From positions 1 through 7,590 of the forward strand of contig CACYBZ010000403.1 of the NCBI GenBank assembly GCA_902772795.1: a DNA stretch of 7,590 bases, given 5' to 3'. Both the position numbers and the translations under genes were made by a program. Every line of letters starts with the position of its first letter. The stretch's first letter is position 1. The notes beneath the pieces were generated by a model. It saw nothing but the letters and a program-made list of their open reading frames with translations. It did not search any database and was not told the DNA's origin. Positions 1 through 6,024 of the stretch are shown here, one piece after another. The stretch is from an uncultured Ruminococcus sp. Its GTDB lineage: Bacteria; Bacillota; Clostridia; Oscillospirales; Acutalibacteraceae.

Positions 1-49
1 AGAGTCTCCCCTGAAAGGGGAGATGTCAGCCAACGGCTGACAGAGGGGT
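1..49. repeat. Double-hairpin intergenic repeat (may continue left of the window)
   Basis: Two perfect 8-bp stems stand back to back. TCTCCCCT (5-12) pairs with AGGGGAGA (16-23) around loop GAA, and TGTCAGCC (24-31) pairs with GGCTGACA (35-42) around loop AAC. The tail AGGGG (44-48) repeats the right arm of the first stem and could pair instead with CCCCT (8-12). No T-tract follows on the + strand (the next bases are taataaaaatta), so it does not look like a normal intrinsic terminator. Adjacent short hairpins ending in GAGGGG are, from memory, typical of dispersed intergenic repeats in gut Clostridia; I cannot confirm the family here. The structure is seen directly; its identity as a dispersed repeat is inference. 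Confidence 0.65.
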
Positions 50-65
50 AATAAAAATTAACTTA

Positions 66-119
66 GTGCAAATGGGGCAACGCCCCTTGTGGGATTTTTA
101 AGGGCAAAGCCCTTAAACT
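66..119 (+). repeat. Dispersed palindromic repeat, copy A (two hairpins)
   Basis: This is a shorter, diverged relative of the two copies before rnc. First hairpin: CAA (69-71) pairs with TTG (87-89) and GGGGC (74-78) with GCCCC (82-86), with AT (72-73) bulged and loop AAC. Second hairpin: TTTAAGGGC (97-105) pairs perfectly with GCCCTTAAA (109-117), loop AAA. The 14 bases GGATTTTTAAGGGC (92-105) and the 11 bases GCCCTTAAACT (109-119) are identical to the corresponding parts of the copies at 5886-5914 and 5977-6005, and all three lie in the same orientation. The CCAAC/GTTGG hairpin that opens the other copies is absent here. Confidence 0.7.
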
Positions 120-239
120 CCCCAAATTCCAGACAAAATCTGTGTAAGCAAATTTTGTCAATAACGATTTGATTTTCAACCGCAAAGTTGGAAAATTTTC
201 CCGATGGCAGAGTACTGACCGTCACAAATTTTAAAGTTC
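120..239 (+). other. Non-coding leader upstream of the TrmH-family gene, with two imperfect hairpins
   Basis: No plausible gene lies here. GACAAAAT (132-139) can pair with ATTTTGTC (152-159) across a 12-base loop. ATTTTCAAC (172-180) can pair with 187-196 around loop CGCAAA, with one bulged G at 191. The motif GCAAATTTTGTC resembles bases seen around 5814-5838, next to the second repeat cluster, so this stretch may be a degraded outer part of the same repeat. A TTGTCA at 155-160 resembles a -35 box, but no matching -10 box sits 16-18 bases downstream, so I do not call a promoter. Confidence 0.4.
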
Positions 240-246
240 GGAAGTG
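240..246 (+). promoter_or_regulatory. Ribosome binding site for the TrmH-family gene
   Basis: GGAAGTG, close to the GGAGGTG consensus, lies 6 bases before ATG 253. The alternative GTG at 244 overlaps this motif and has no SD sequence of its own, which favours the ATG. A small stem, GTTC (236-239) with GAAC (246-249), would place most of the motif in its loop. Confidence 0.55.
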
Positions 247-252
247 AACCGT

Positions 253-1053
253 ATGAAACGGATAACCAGTAAAGACAATCCCACCGTGAAACATATCGCC
301 AGACTGATGAAAAGCAGTGCCTACCGAAAGGAAAACGAAAGTTACGTTATTGAAGGATTGAGATTATGTACTGATGCACTGGAGAGCGGAGCCGATATAC
401 AGACCGTATTGTTTTCGGAACAGTCTGCAAAGAAAAATCACGAACTTATCCGTCAGTTTGTGGAAGTTTGCGAAAGCACCTTTATTTTTTCTGATAAGTT
501 GTTTTCTCAAATTTCAGACACCAGAACACCGCAGGGAATCATGTGTGTATGCCGAAAAACAGAAAAAGAATTTCACTTTGAGCAGAACGGGGTATATCTG
601 GGACTGGAACATATACAAGACCCGTCCAATATGGGAACGATACTGCGAACAGCAGAAGCACTGGGAATAAAAGGTGTTATTCTTACAGAAAACTGTTGCG
701 ATATTTTTTCTCCAAAAGTACTCAGGGGAACGATGGGAGCAATTTTCCGTCTGCCTGTTTACGAATGTAAGCATATGGCGGAGGAAGTCCGAAGAATGAA
801 CCGACAGCAGATAACCACCATAGCCACCGCATTACACAGCAATTCACTTTCCATAACGGAAATTACGGACGAACAGAAAAAATCATGTGCCGTTATCATA
901 GGAAACGAGGGTAACGGACTGGAACAGGAAACAATAGACGAATGTCAGATAAAAGCCGTTATTCCGATGAAAGGCAAGGCAGAATCTTTCAACGCATCGA
1001 CGGCGACAGCGATTGTATTGTGGGAATTGTGTCGGACAATGTTATCCGTGTGA
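253..1053 (+). CDS. TrmH/SpoU-family RNA 2'-O-ribose methyltransferase
   Basis: This 266-residue cytosolic enzyme is predicted to transfer a methyl group from S-adenosylmethionine to a ribose 2'-hydroxyl, most likely in 23S rRNA. The N-terminal part (about 25-100, with YVIEGLRL at 31-38) matches the SpoU substrate-binding domain. The C-terminal part (about 113-265) is a SPOUT knot fold. Motif 1 is QDPSNMGTILRTAEA (122-136, Asn126 and Arg132), motif 2 is IIGNEGNGL (215-223, Asn218 and Glu219), and motif 3 is IPMKGKAESFNAS (237-249, Asn247). Motif 3 reads SFNAS where SLNVS is usual, a conservative variant. Length and layout resemble Bacillus YsgA-type proteins more than TrmH proper or TrmL, but the target nucleotide cannot be assigned from sequence alone. 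It is the first gene of a probable operon with dprA, 68 bases downstream, with no terminator between. The start at ATG 253 is chosen over GTG 244 because of SD placement. Confidence 0.9.
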   Translation: MKRITSKDNPTVKHIARLMKSSAYRKENESYVIEGLRLCTDALESGADIQTVLFSEQSAKKNHELIRQFVEVCESTFIFSDKLFSQISDTRTPQGIMCVCRKTEKEFHFEQNGVYLGLEHIQDPSNMGTILRTAEALGIKGVILTENCCDIFSPKVLRGTMGAIFRLPVYECKHMAEEVRRMNRQQITTIATALHSNSLSITEITDEQKKSCAVIIGNEGNGLEQETIDECQIKAVIPMKGKAESFNASTATAIVLWELCRTMLSV

Positions 1054-1105
1054 CAGGCGGAAAAATCCGAATGAAAAGGGCTTTTTCAGAGGAAAGTCCT
1101 TGAAC

Positions 1106-1111
1106 AGGAGG
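1106..1111 (+). promoter_or_regulatory. Ribosome binding site for dprA (supports a TTG start)
   Basis: A perfect AGGAGG lies 10 bases before TTG 1122. The nearby ATG at 1126 is out of frame with dprA. No in-frame ATG or GTG is near enough to use this site, so it points to the TTG start. Confidence 0.75.
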
Positions 1112-1121
1112 AACAGGAAGA

Positions 1122-2369
1122 TTGAATGAGAATACAAAGTACTGGATTTGGTTACAACAAAGTATAGGGTATGCCAATCCGAAGATAAATACCATACTGA
1201 ACTTTTATGACAACATACAGGATTTCTATAACGGAGGAGAAAAGGAGTGGCGTTTAAGCGGAAGCTTTTCGGGTAAGGAACTCCGAAAACTGTATGAAAA
1301 CAATCTGGAGGAAGCAGAAAGTATTATCGAACAGTGTGAGCGGTTGCATTACCATATCATTACTCCCGATGATGACGAATATCCGCAGAATCTGAAAGAA
1401 ATCTATGACCCGCCGAGTGCATTATATATCTGTGGGACATTGCCCGATTTGGACAATATTCTTTCGATAGGTGTAGTGGGGACGAGAAATGCCACACTTT
1501 CAGGAAAGAAAAATGCGTACAGTATCAGTTATGATTTGGCAAAAGCAGGTGTAATTGTTGTCAGCGGAGGGGCGTTGGGCATAGACAGCACAGCACACAA
1601 AGGGGCATTGGTTGCCGAAGGAACAACCATATGTGTACTGGGTTGCGGAATCAATTATAATTATCTGCCCATAAATGCCCGATTGCGGTATGAAATTTCC
1701 CGACACGGAGCAGTAGTTTCCGAATATCCGCCCGATACTCCCCCAAGTAAGTACAGTTTTCCAAAAAGGAACAGAATTATATCCGCTTTTTCTCAGGGAA
1801 TACTGGTTGTGGAAGCAGGAAAGAAAAGCGGGGCATTGCTGACAGCCGAGTCAGCCCAGTCGCAGAACAGAGATGTTTTTGCCGTTCCGGGAGATATTCA
1901 TAATTCTTTTGCGGAGGGTACGAACAATCTTATCAAACAGGGAGCGAAACCCGTCACCAATGCGGTTGACATTCTGGAAGAATACCAGTATAAATACACA
2001 TTGACAGAAATCACTGTCACAGAACACGTTGAAGATACTGTCGTCAGGGATATTCCGACGGGGAAAACAGAAACCAGACCCAAGGAGAAGCCGACACCGA
2101 GTGCAAGAACACCGCAGAGAAATCAGAAAAAGAGCATATCAGAAAGTAGCGAAAGTAAACCATCAGTGACAACAGCAGAAAATCTTTCTTATCTTTCCGA
2201 TACAGCAAAGAAAATCTACGGTATAATATGCGAAAAACCGACATCACTTGATGATATAATAAACACCAACGGACTAAGTTCCCCGCAGATAATGACAGCT
2301 GTAACAGAGCTGGAATTATCAGGGCTGATTGTCAAAAGCGAAACAGAAGGGAAATATCAATCCGTTTAA
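1122..2369 (+). CDS. dprA: DNA processing protein DprA (Smf)
   Basis: DprA binds incoming single-stranded DNA in the cytosol and loads RecA during natural transformation. It is also conserved in species not known to be competent. At 415 residues it is longer than minimal DprA. An N-terminal helical SAM/HhH-like region (about 1-60) precedes the Rossmann-like core (about 80-285) with the family signatures VGTRNATLSG (119-128), SGGALGID (148-155), FPKRNRII (213-220), VVEAGKKSGALLTA (229-242) and VFAVPGD (252-258). SGGALGID replaces the commoner SGLARGID or SGMALGID. A polar, low-complexity linker of about 60 residues (roughly 292-352, rich in Lys, Ser, Thr, Glu) leads to a C-terminal winged helix (about 355-413), usual in long DprA proteins. 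It starts at TTG, supported by AGGAGG. It lies 16 bases before topA, the order found in Bacillus and many Clostridia, so cotranscription is likely. The core is intact. Confidence 0.95.
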   Translation: MNENTKYWIWLQQSIGYANPKINTILNFYDNIQDFYNGGEKEWRLSGSFSGKELRKLYENNLEEAESIIEQCERLHYHIITPDDDEYPQNLKEIYDPPSALYICGTLPDLDNILSIGVVGTRNATLSGKKNAYSISYDLAKAGVIVVSGGALGIDSTAHKGALVAEGTTICVLGCGINYNYLPINARLRYEISRHGAVVSEYPPDTPPSKYSFPKRNRIISAFSQGILVVEAGKKSGALLTAESAQSQNRDVFAVPGDIHNSFAEGTNNLIKQGAKPVTNAVDILEEYQYKYTLTEITVTEHVEDTVVRDIPTGKTETRPKEKPTPSARTPQRNQKKSISESSESKPSVTTAENLSYLSDTAKKIYGIICEKPTSLDDIINTNGLSSPQIMTAVTELELSGLIVKSETEGKYQSV

Positions 2370-2373
2370 ATGC

Positions 2374-2380
2374 AAGGAGG
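2374..2380 (+). promoter_or_regulatory. Ribosome binding site for topA
   Basis: AAGGAGG sits 5 bases before ATG 2386 and decides the topA start. The same frame stays open 19 codons further upstream to an alternative start at 2329, but that would lie inside dprA and has no SD sequence. Confidence 0.8.
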
Positions 2381-2385
2381 ACTAT

Positions 2386-4476
2386 ATGTCAAAGAAACTG
2401 GTTATCGTGGAGTCACCTGCCAAAGCCAAGACTATCAAGAAATATCTGGGAGAGGGATATGAAGTCATGGCGTCCATGGGACACGTCAGGGATTTGCCCG
2501 CAAAGAAACTCAGTGTCAACGTAAGAAAGCATTTTGAGCCGAATTACGAAATCATTGAGGGAAAAGAAGAACTGGTACAGAAGCTGGAAAAATCAGCAAA
2601 GAAAGCAGATTTTGTTTATCTGGCAACCGACCCCGACCGTGAGGGGGAGGCGATATCGTGGCATTTAGCCTATATTTTAGGACTTCAGCTTGATGAGAAA
2701 AACAGGGTAGAATTCAATGAAATCACAAAAACAGGAGTTCAGAACGGTATGAACAATCCCCGAACCATCAATATCGACCTTGTGAACGCACAGCAGGCCA
2801 GAAGAATTCTTGACCGACTGGTAGGGTATAAATTAAGTCCGTTTTTATCCCGGCACATCAAGAGGGGACTTTCCGCAGGCAGAGTGCAGTCCGTGGCGGT
2901 GAAACTCATACTGGACAGGGAACAGCAGATTAACGAATTCCAACCCGAAGAATACTGGACGGTAGACGGAAAATTCATTCCCAAGGGCAGTAAAAAGACA
3001 TTTTCCGCTTCTCTGTACGGAACGACCGAAGGAAAACTGAAAATTTCATCGGAGGACGAAGCCAGACAAATCGTTACCGAACTGGAAAACGAAACATTTA
3101 CCGTTACCAAACTGAGAAACGGTACAAGAAAAAAACAACCTGCACCGCCCTTTACCACATCTACATTACAGCAGGAGGCATCACGGAAACTCAATTTCCA
3201 GTCAAAGCGGACAATGCGTGTGGCACAGGAACTTTACGAAGGTGTTGACATTCCCAATATGGGGGCAGTAGGTCTTATTACTTATATGAGAACCGACTCT
3301 CTGCGGATTTCCAACGATGCTATTGCAGAAGTGACGCAGTTCATTGAGGGAAAATGGGGAAAAAGTTATTTACCCGACAAGCCGAGATTTTTCAAGACGA
3401 AGGCAAATGCACAGGACGGACATGAAGCTATCCGACCGACAATGCCGTCACTGGAACCCGACAGTATCAAAGCCAGTCTGACAACCGACCAGTACAAAAT
3501 GTATAAATTAATCTGGGAGCGTTTTACAGCCTGTCAGATGGCAGAATGTGTGCAGAAAACAACAAGCGTAGATATAACAGGCGGTAAATATGTTTTCAAA
3601 GCGACAGGTTACCGTACTGAATTTGACGGTTTTACGATACTTTATGTAGAGGGACAGGACACGGAAGAAGAAAAGAAAACGGAATTGCCTGCACTGGAAA
3701 AAGACATGATGGTCAAAGCCAAGGAGATAATTCCCAATCAGCATTTCACCCAACCGCCTGCAAGGTTCACCGAAGCCACACTTATCAAGACAATGGAAGA
3801 AAACGGTATAGGCAGACCCTCAACCTATGCGTCTACCATTTCCACTATCACTTCAAGAGGCTATGTCAAGAGAGAGGGAAAAACCTTATTCCCCACAGAA
3901 CTCGGGGCAGTATCCACGCAACTTATGCAAGAACATTTCCCGAAAATTGTCAACGTCAAGTTTACCGCCCAGATGGAAGAAAGTCTGGATAAAGTGGAAC
4001 ACGGTCAGGAACAGTGGGTCAAGCTTCTGGACACATTCTACAGCGACTTTAAAGAAACACTCAAACAAGCCAAAGAAGATACCAAAGACATCAATATCAA
4101 GATTCAGGACGAAGAAACCGACATTGTCTGTGAAAAATGCGGAAGAAAAATGGTGATTAAAAACGGACGTTTCGGCAAATTCATAGCATGTCCGGGATAT
4201 CCCGAATGTAAGAACGTCAAAAGTCTTGTGGAGTCCATAGGGGTAAAGTGTCCGAAATGTGCAGGCGATATTGTCATCAAGAAGTCAAAGCGTGGAAGAA
4301 TATTTTACGGTTGCAACAACTATCCCGAATGTGACTTTGTGTCGTGGACAGAACCGACCAACGAAAAATGTCCCAACTGTAACGGCGTACTCTACAAGAA
4401 AAAAGGAAAAGTCACCAAATTATACTGTACAACAGAGGGTTGCGGATTTATTAAAGATTTCGAGGAGAAGCAATGA
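2386..4476 (+). CDS. topA: DNA topoisomerase I (type IA)
   Basis: This enzyme relaxes negative supercoils by passing one strand through a transient break held by a 5'-phosphotyrosine bond. It balances gyrase on the chromosome. The 696-residue product begins with a Toprim domain: VESPAKAKTI (8-17, catalytic Glu9) and DPDREGE (82-88, metal-binding acids). The active-site tyrosine is Tyr300 in LITYMRTDS (297-305), with Arg302 next to it. GRPSTYA (476-482) is another family signature. The C-terminus carries three four-cysteine zinc ribbons: Cys582/585/602/608, Cys622/625/643/649 and Cys662/665/681/686. All key residues are present and the length is normal for Firmicutes. The start follows AAGGAGG. 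The stop overlaps the trmFO start by ATGA, which suggests translational coupling. Confidence 0.97.
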   Translation: MSKKLVIVESPAKAKTIKKYLGEGYEVMASMGHVRDLPAKKLSVNVRKHFEPNYEIIEGKEELVQKLEKSAKKADFVYLATDPDREGEAISWHLAYILGLQLDEKNRVEFNEITKTGVQNGMNNPRTINIDLVNAQQARRILDRLVGYKLSPFLSRHIKRGLSAGRVQSVAVKLILDREQQINEFQPEEYWTVDGKFIPKGSKKTFSASLYGTTEGKLKISSEDEARQIVTELENETFTVTKLRNGTRKKQPAPPFTTSTLQQEASRKLNFQSKRTMRVAQELYEGVDIPNMGAVGLITYMRTDSLRISNDAIAEVTQFIEGKWGKSYLPDKPRFFKTKANAQDGHEAIRPTMPSLEPDSIKASLTTDQYKMYKLIWERFTACQMAECVQKTTSVDITGGKYVFKATGYRTEFDGFTILYVEGQDTEEEKKTELPALEKDMMVKAKEIIPNQHFTQPPARFTEATLIKTMEENGIGRPSTYASTISTITSRGYVKREGKTLFPTELGAVSTQLMQEHFPKIVNVKFTAQMEESLDKVEHGQEQWVKLLDTFYSDFKETLKQAKEDTKDINIKIQDEETDIVCEKCGRKMVIKNGRFGKFIACPGYPECKNVKSLVESIGVKCPKCAGDIVIKKSKRGRIFYGCNNYPECDFVSWTEPTNEKCPNCNGVLYKKKGKVTKLYCTTEGCGFIKDFEEKQ

Positions 4477-5789
4477 AAGCAATAAAAGTCATAGGAGCAG
4501 GGCTGGCAGGTTGTGAAGCAGCGTGGCAGATAGCACAGAGGGGGATTCTCGTTGAACTCTGCGAAATGAAACCATTCAGAAAATCCCCGGCACATCACAG
4601 CGATAACTTTGCCGAACTGGTCTGTTCCAATTCGCTGAAAGCGTCAAGGTTCGGCAGTGCGAGCGGAATGCTGAAGCAGGAAATGCGGATATTGAATTCA
4701 CTGTTGCTGTTGTGTGCGGATAGGTGCAGTGTGTCAGCGGGCGGAGCATTGGCAGTAAACCGTGATGACTTTTCTGCGATGATAACCGAAAAAATCAGAA
4801 ATCACCCCAATATAACGGTTATTTCCAGTGAGGTAACAGACATTCCCGACGAAGGAATCTGTGTCATTGCGACAGGGCCGCTGACAGCCGATGTTCTTGC
4901 AGAGAATATCAAGGCAAAATTCGGTGGAGCATTAAGCTTTTTCGATGCCGCAGCACCGATAGTGACTGCACAGTCCATTGACTTTGACAACGCTTTTTAT
5001 GCCAGCCGATACGGTAAAGGTAACGAAGATGATTATATCAACTGTCCGTTGAACAAAGAGGAATACGAAAGATTTTATCAGGAACTCATTACCGCCGAAA
5101 GAGCACCGCTGAAAGATGTTGATGTGCAGAATCCGAAAGTCTATGAGGGTTGCATGCCGATAGAAGTCATGGCACAGCGGGGAGAGAATACCATTCGTTT
5201 CGGGCCAATGAAGCCCGTAGGGCTTACCGACCCAAAAACAGGACATCGTGCATGGGCGGTCTTACAGCTGAGAAAAGAAAACAATGAAGGTACATTGTAT
5301 AATCTTGTCGGATTTCAGACCAATCTGAAATTCCCCGAACAAAAGCGGGTATTTTCAATGATACCCGCCTTACGGAATGCAGAATTTGTACGATACGGTG
5401 TAATGCACCGCAACACATTTATCAATTCTCCGCAACTGTTGAATGCCGATTTTTCGTTAAGGGAAAATCCTCAGTTGTTTTTTGCAGGGCAGATTACAGG
5501 CGTTGAAGGCTATATGGAGTCAGGAGCAAGCGGACTGATAGCAGGAATCAACAGTGCAAGATTGTTCAGCGGAAAGCCGTTGGTAAAATTTCCGCAGGAA
5601 ACCATGATGGGAGCATTGTCAGGATATATCAGCGATGTTTCCGTAAGTAATTTCCAGCCGATGGGAGCCAATATAGGCATATTACCTCCGCTAGAGGAGG
5701 AAATCCGGGATAAAAGACGGAAAGCAGAAAAAATGGCAGAACGGTCTTTTGCCGTTCTTGAAACCTTTATCGATGAAAATAAAATTTAA
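4473..5789 (+). CDS. trmFO: Methylenetetrahydrofolate-tRNA (uracil-5-)-methyltransferase TrmFO
   Basis: TrmFO makes 5-methyluridine at position 54 in the T-loop of tRNA, taking carbon from methylenetetrahydrofolate with reduced FAD, rather than from S-adenosylmethionine as TrmA does. The 438-residue protein opens with the FAD-binding motif GAGLAGCEAAW (8-18). Cys51 in VCSNSLK (50-56) and Cys227 in YEGCMPIE (224-231) match the two functional cysteines known in the Bacillus enzyme (Cys53 and Cys226). FAGQITGVEGYMESGASG (337-354) is the second conserved flavin-site segment. The start ATG overlaps the topA stop by 4 bases, with GAGGAG at 4462-4467 inside the topA end. Gene order dprA-topA-trmFO matches Bacillus; the usual downstream codV, clpQ, clpY and codY are not here. 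It is complete and normal in length. Confidence 0.96.
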   Translation: MKAIKVIGAGLAGCEAAWQIAQRGILVELCEMKPFRKSPAHHSDNFAELVCSNSLKASRFGSASGMLKQEMRILNSLLLLCADRCSVSAGGALAVNRDDFSAMITEKIRNHPNITVISSEVTDIPDEGICVIATGPLTADVLAENIKAKFGGALSFFDAAAPIVTAQSIDFDNAFYASRYGKGNEDDYINCPLNKEEYERFYQELITAERAPLKDVDVQNPKVYEGCMPIEVMAQRGENTIRFGPMKPVGLTDPKTGHRAWAVLQLRKENNEGTLYNLVGFQTNLKFPEQKRVFSMIPALRNAEFVRYGVMHRNTFINSPQLLNADFSLRENPQLFFAGQITGVEGYMESGASGLIAGINSARLFSGKPLVKFPQETMMGALSGYISDVSVSNFQPMGANIGILPPLEEEIRDKRRKAEKMAERSFAVLETFIDENKI

Positions 5790-5800
5790 CGATGTTTCAC

Positions 5801-5822
5801 GAAATTTGCTACAGCAAATTTC
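5801..5822. other. AT-rich hairpin just after trmFO
   Basis: GAAATTTGC (5801-5809) and GCAAATTTC (5814-5822) form a perfect 9-bp stem with loop TACA, starting 11 bases after the trmFO stop. It is followed by CCCGAAAAG, not a T-tract, so it is a poor intrinsic terminator. It may be the outer edge of the repeat cluster or protect the mRNA 3' end; neither is shown. Confidence 0.5.
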
Positions 5823-5827
5823 CCCGA

Positions 5828-5918
5828 AAAGTTTTGTCCAACTTTTTCAAAAGTTGGTGGGGTCAAGGGGCGAAGCCCCTTGGCAGGATTTTTAAGGGCG
5901 GCAGCCCTTAAACTACGG
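5828..5918 (+). repeat. Dispersed palindromic repeat, copy B (tandem unit 1, three hairpins)
   Basis: This is the first of two tandem 91-base units between trmFO and rnc. It holds three hairpins: CCAACTTT (5838-5845) with AAAGTTGG (5850-5857), loop TTCA; CAAGGGGC (5864-5871) with GCCCCTTG (5875-5882), loop GAA; and TTTAAGGGC (5891-5899) with GCCCTTAAA (5904-5912), loop GGCA. All stems are perfect. T-runs lie before rather than after the GC stems, so it is not an obvious terminator on either strand. There is no transposase, so it is best described as a REP-like or MITE-like non-coding repeat of unknown mechanism. Confidence 0.85.
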
Positions 5919-6010
5919 AAAGTTTTGTCCAATTTTTCCAAAAGTTGGTGGGGTCAAGGGGCGAAGTCCCTTGGCAGGATTTTTAAGGGTGGCAGCCCTT
6001 AAACTACGGA
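5919..6010 (+). repeat. Dispersed palindromic repeat, copy C (tandem unit 2, abuts the rnc start)
   Basis: This matches copy B at 88 of 92 aligned positions with no gaps. The hairpins are CCAATTTTT (5929-5937) with AAAAGTTGG (5940-5948), CAAGGGGC (5955-5962) with GTCCCTTG (5966-5973), and TTTAAGGGT (5982-5990) with GCCCTTAAA (5995-6003). Each stem differs from copy B by one C-to-T change (at 5933, 5967 and 5990), and each keeps pairing as a G-U wobble in + strand RNA. The fourth difference, T to C at 5938, lies in a loop. Its last bases, CGGA, join GGTG to form the rnc ribosome binding site. Confidence 0.85.
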
Positions 6011-6014
6011 GGTG
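6008..6014 (+). promoter_or_regulatory. Ribosome binding site for rnc, built at the repeat edge
   Basis: GGAGGTG is a strong SD match. Its first three bases belong to repeat copy C and the rest to unique sequence. It lies 10 bases before TTG 6025. There is no ATG between it and the conserved RNase III sequence, which supports the TTG start. Confidence 0.6.
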
Positions 6015-6024
6015 TTTCAGAAAA

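Noticed and set aside
155..183. Promoter before the TrmH-family gene using TTGTCA at 155-160
   Set aside because: No acceptable -10 box occurs at 16-18 bases, and the motif is one arm of a potential hairpin.
58..294. Minus-strand open frame of 78 codons across the repeat before the TrmH-family gene
   Set aside because: It is read out of repeat copy A and its hairpins and overlaps the methyltransferase start on the other strand. It shows no recognisable domain. Palindromic repeats often give such spurious frames.
1054..1121. Three tiny hairpins (1058-1069, 1072-1088, 1090-1100) and a 10-codon frame at 1071-1103 before dprA, considered as an attenuator
   Set aside because: Stems are 4-6 bp, there is no T-tract, and the short frame has no clear SD. 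Chance is sufficient.
2739..3194. Minus-strand open frame of 151 codons inside topA
   Set aside because: It lies wholly within the strongly conserved topA gene on the opposite strand, has no recognisable domain, and is explained as a shadow of topA codon use.
5738..5758. Stem AGAACGG/CCGTTCT near the end of trmFO, considered as a terminator
   Set aside because: It lies inside the coding region, and the bases after it (TGAAACC) are not a T-tract.
5828..6010. CRISPR array or insertion sequence
   Set aside because: Only two contiguous units occur with no variable spacers, and there is no transposase frame or target-site duplication that I can see.
5971..6024. N-terminal extension of RNase III starting at TTG 5971 or GTG 5989
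   Set aside because: The extra residues are encoded by repeat copy C, have no SD sequence, and do not resemble the usual RNase III N-terminus.
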